Source of the DNA: JAXDMK01 sp963765955
GTDB taxonomy: Bacteria; Actinomycetota; Acidimicrobiia; Acidimicrobiales; AC-14
DNA: 64,000 nucleotides
Assembly (NCBI GenBank): GCA_963765955.1
Contig: CAVXYA010000002.1
Span: 558,001-622,000, forward strand
Direction of reading: 5' to 3'
In this document: piece by piece, positions 62,429 to 64,000 of the stretch
Position numbering within the stretch: the first letter of the stretch is position 1
Layout: the number at the start of each line of letters is the position of its first letter
The notes under the pieces: model-generated
Database searches by the model: none
What the model was told of the DNA's origin: nothing
Seen by the model: the letters and a program-made list of their open reading frames with translations, nothing else
Translations under genes and position numbers: made by a program

Positions 62429-63523
62429 ATGTGGGCGGATCACGGTGGTGGGCGCGGGGACCGTGGGCGCGGTCACCGCCCTGCTTCTCGCTCGGCGCGG
62501 GCACGATGTCACTGTCGTTGAGCGATCCTCGAGCGCGGCGGCGTTCAAGGTGGGTGAAGGCGTGCCTTCGTCGGCCCGGCCGCTCCTGGCCCGTCTGGGT
62601 CTGCTCGACGTCGTGGCCGCGGCCCCCCACCTGGCGGCGCACACACACCGTTCGGCATGGGGATCCGATGTGGTCGCCGACTTCGATTTCATCCGCACTC
62701 CCCACGGCCAAGGGTTCCACCTCGACCGGGCTGCGTTCGATGCGTCGCTGCTGTCCTTGGCCCAAGAGGCGGGAGCAGTCATACGGCGACCGGCGATCGT
62801 GCACCAGGTGATGCCCGCCGACGGCCAGAGGATCGACCTTGAGGTTCGGGGAGCGGCGGGGACTGGGTTGCCGCCAGCCAGTTCATCGTGGACGCAACCG
62901 GCCGCGGCGCCACCATCGCCCGTCGCTGCGGAGCCCGGCGAACAACGCTCGATCGCCTGCTCGCGTTCTGCAGCGTCGTGCGGGCGTCTGCCGGTGAGCC
63001 GACTGGCACGACTCTGGTCGAGTCCTTCGCCGACGGCTGGTGGTACACGGCCGATCTCCCTCACGGCATGCGCATGGTGATGATGCTGACCGATCCCGAC
63101 CTCGGGCCGGCACGGGAGGCTCGGAGCGGCGAGGGTTTCGCCAGGCTGCTGGCCAACACCGTCCACGTCAGCGCAGCCGTCGATGGCGCACGGCTGACTA
63201 CCGCCCCGACCGTCATGGTCGCCGGCAGCTCCCGGCTCACAACCGTTTGCGGGCAGGGGTGGCTGGCGGTGGGCGACGCCGCGCTTGCCTTCGACCCGCT
63301 GTCGTCCCAGGGGATCATGACTGCGATCTACTCCGCGGAAAGGGCAGCGCAGACGGTCGAGCGGGCGCTTCAGGGCGAACCCGATGCCCTCGATGCCTAT
63401 GCCGCCGTGCAAGACCAGATCTTCGACGCCTATAGGCTGAGCCATGGAGTGGCGTACACGGCGCAGCCGCGCTGGACAGACCATCCATTCTGGGATCGGC
63501 GGCGCTCCATGGCCGGGAGGTAG
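62429..63523 (+). CDS. LodB-like FAD-dependent maturase/oxidoreductase (frameshifted)
   Basis: This flavoprotein of about 364 residues has the dinucleotide-binding start ITVVGAGTVGAVTALLLARRG and the FAD motif AVGDAALAFDPLSSQGI of the halogenase-like group. In LodA systems this partner matures the quinone cofactor. Two phase changes are needed: one near the start (ATG 62429 reads out of frame, and the first in-frame codon is GTG 62445) and one near 62880. It starts ten bases after the LodA-like stop. The pairing strengthens both calls. Confidence 0.78.
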
Positions 63524-63604
63524 AAACCTGTGACTTGGCGAACGCGTGGCGAAAGCTCTCACGCGGTCGCTCTCGTCAGGTCGCTCTCCGGTGACGACTC
63601 GAGT

Positions 63605-63622
63605 TCGACCACGCGTGGTCGA
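63605..63622. promoter_or_regulatory. 18-bp perfect palindrome upstream of the NRPS gene
   Basis: TCGACCACGCGTGGTCGA is its own reverse complement. It lies 211 bases upstream of the NRPS start, directly next to the first copy of GAGTTTTGACGG. It looks like an operator, probably for a TetR/GntR-type regulator. Confidence 0.5.
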
Positions 63623-63767
63623 GTTTTGACGGCACTGCCTGTGCGGTCGGTGACGGAGCGTGGTGGCGCAGTCGGGCCACATCGCGGCTGAGGGCCCACC
63701 AGACCGGTGCGGCGCACGACGAGTCTGGCCGTGCCGTCCCCACACTGCCTCGGTCCACCCTTGAGTT

Positions 63768-63795
63768 TTGACGGGGGTGGTGGCGCAATTAGAGT
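63768..63795 (+). promoter_or_regulatory. predicted NRPS promoter
   Basis: TTGACG (63768-63773) and TAGAGT (63790-63795) are 16 bases apart. The -10 ends 38 bases before the GTG, and GAGG precedes the start by seven bases. Confidence 0.5.
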
Positions 63796-63833
63796 CCACG
63801 CAAGTGGTTTTCCGCCTCTGAACCGAGGACATT

Positions 63834-64000
63834 GTGCCGTCGAGGAGTAACGATCTGACTCTGCCTCTGTCCGCAGCTCAGCGGGAAATATGGCTTGCCG
63901 AACAACGCATTGGCAAGCCGAACCGCGTGTATAAGGTCGGTGAGTACCTTGAGATCTTTGGCGACGTCGATCCGGTCTTGTTCGAGATAGCTCTTCGGCT
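63834..64000 (+). CDS. nonribosomal peptide synthetase, N-terminal condensation domain (partial)
   Basis: The first 55 codons read LPLSAAQREIWLAEQRIGKP, then YLEIFGDVDPVLFEIALR. S-A-A-Q-x-x-x-W is core motif C1 of NRPS condensation domains, and the following segment matches their first strand-helix. Starting with a condensation domain suggests either a lipid-initiated or an in trans-loaded assembly line, or a synthetase that is not the first module. The gene runs off the window. The LodA/LodB-like pair lies directly upstream on the same strand, so both may belong to one biosynthetic cluster. Confidence 0.8.
   Translation, partial: MPSRSNDLTLPLSAAQREIWLAEQRIGKPNRVYKVGEYLEIFGDVDPVLFEIALR

Larger units (their letters stand above)
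63524..63833. promoter_or_regulatory. regulatory gap of 310 bases before the NRPS gene
   Basis: The gap contains the palindrome and promoter described separately, and the 12-base direct repeat GAGTTTTGACGG at 63621-63632 and 63763-63774. No gene is recognised. Confidence 0.45.

Overview
The window reads as chromosomal DNA of a high-GC actinobacterium, probably class Acidimicrobiia. The main clues are GTG and TTG starts, 4-base start/stop overlaps between co-directional genes, a split lycopene cyclase (CrtYc/CrtYd), a 13E12/DUF222 HNH gene behind a mycobacterial-type LexA box, TldD/TldE, and a galU-moeA-membrane protein block like the actinobacterial Glp/GlpR division locus. The class-level call is inference; no rRNA is present.

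Layout. 1-9.8 kb: a small alpha/beta-barrel protein, a GAF-SpoIIE phosphatase, a VOC protein, a Rieske oxygenase, an M19 dipeptidase, a phosphoribosyltransferase, an aldo/keto reductase, a PGM1-type ATP-grasp ligase, and an operon of a DUF4239 membrane protein with a GluR0-type glutamate-receptor K+ channel. 9.9-17.7 kb: two convergent, tightly coupled operons, one of amino-acid dehydrogenase, fumarase-superfamily lyase and methyltransferase, the other of amidohydrolase, O-methyltransferase, GCS2-type ligase and a SerC-like aminotransferase with an altered phosphate-site motif. No known pathway matches them. 17.8-31.8 kb: an isoprenoid/carotenoid region (DXS, CrtYc, CrtYd, GT2, CrtB, CrtI, GGPP synthase, a Rieske fusion, PAP2, flippase-like protein, SPFH plus RHH). 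31.9-41.9 kb: TldD/TldE, a secreted metalloprotease-RCC1 protein, UppP, a CpaB-like protein, an SOS-promoted HNH protein, MTAP and an FmdB protein. 42-48.4 kb: GGDEF, GalU, MoeA/Glp, MoaA, MoaC, a GlpR/SepX-like protein and a bacterial translin.

48.4-57.8 kb is an island in tRNA-Ala(CGC), bounded by 47-bp direct repeats. It carries a very large secreted Rhs/YD-repeat protein with a lower-GC C-terminal toxin tip, a candidate two-helix immunity protein, a shuffled and partly inverted array of Rhs fragments, and only the last ~50 codons of its tyrosine integrase. An IS256-type element and a VapBC pair follow. The window ends in a LodA/LodB-like oxidase pair and the first codons of a nonribosomal peptide synthetase.

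At least fifteen genes or gene segments are split by single-base indels. In three places where an island segment is duplicated, the broken copy differs from the intact copy by one G in a G run. Most frameshifts are therefore more likely base-calling or assembly errors than real pseudogenes, and I annotate such genes across the shift and say so.
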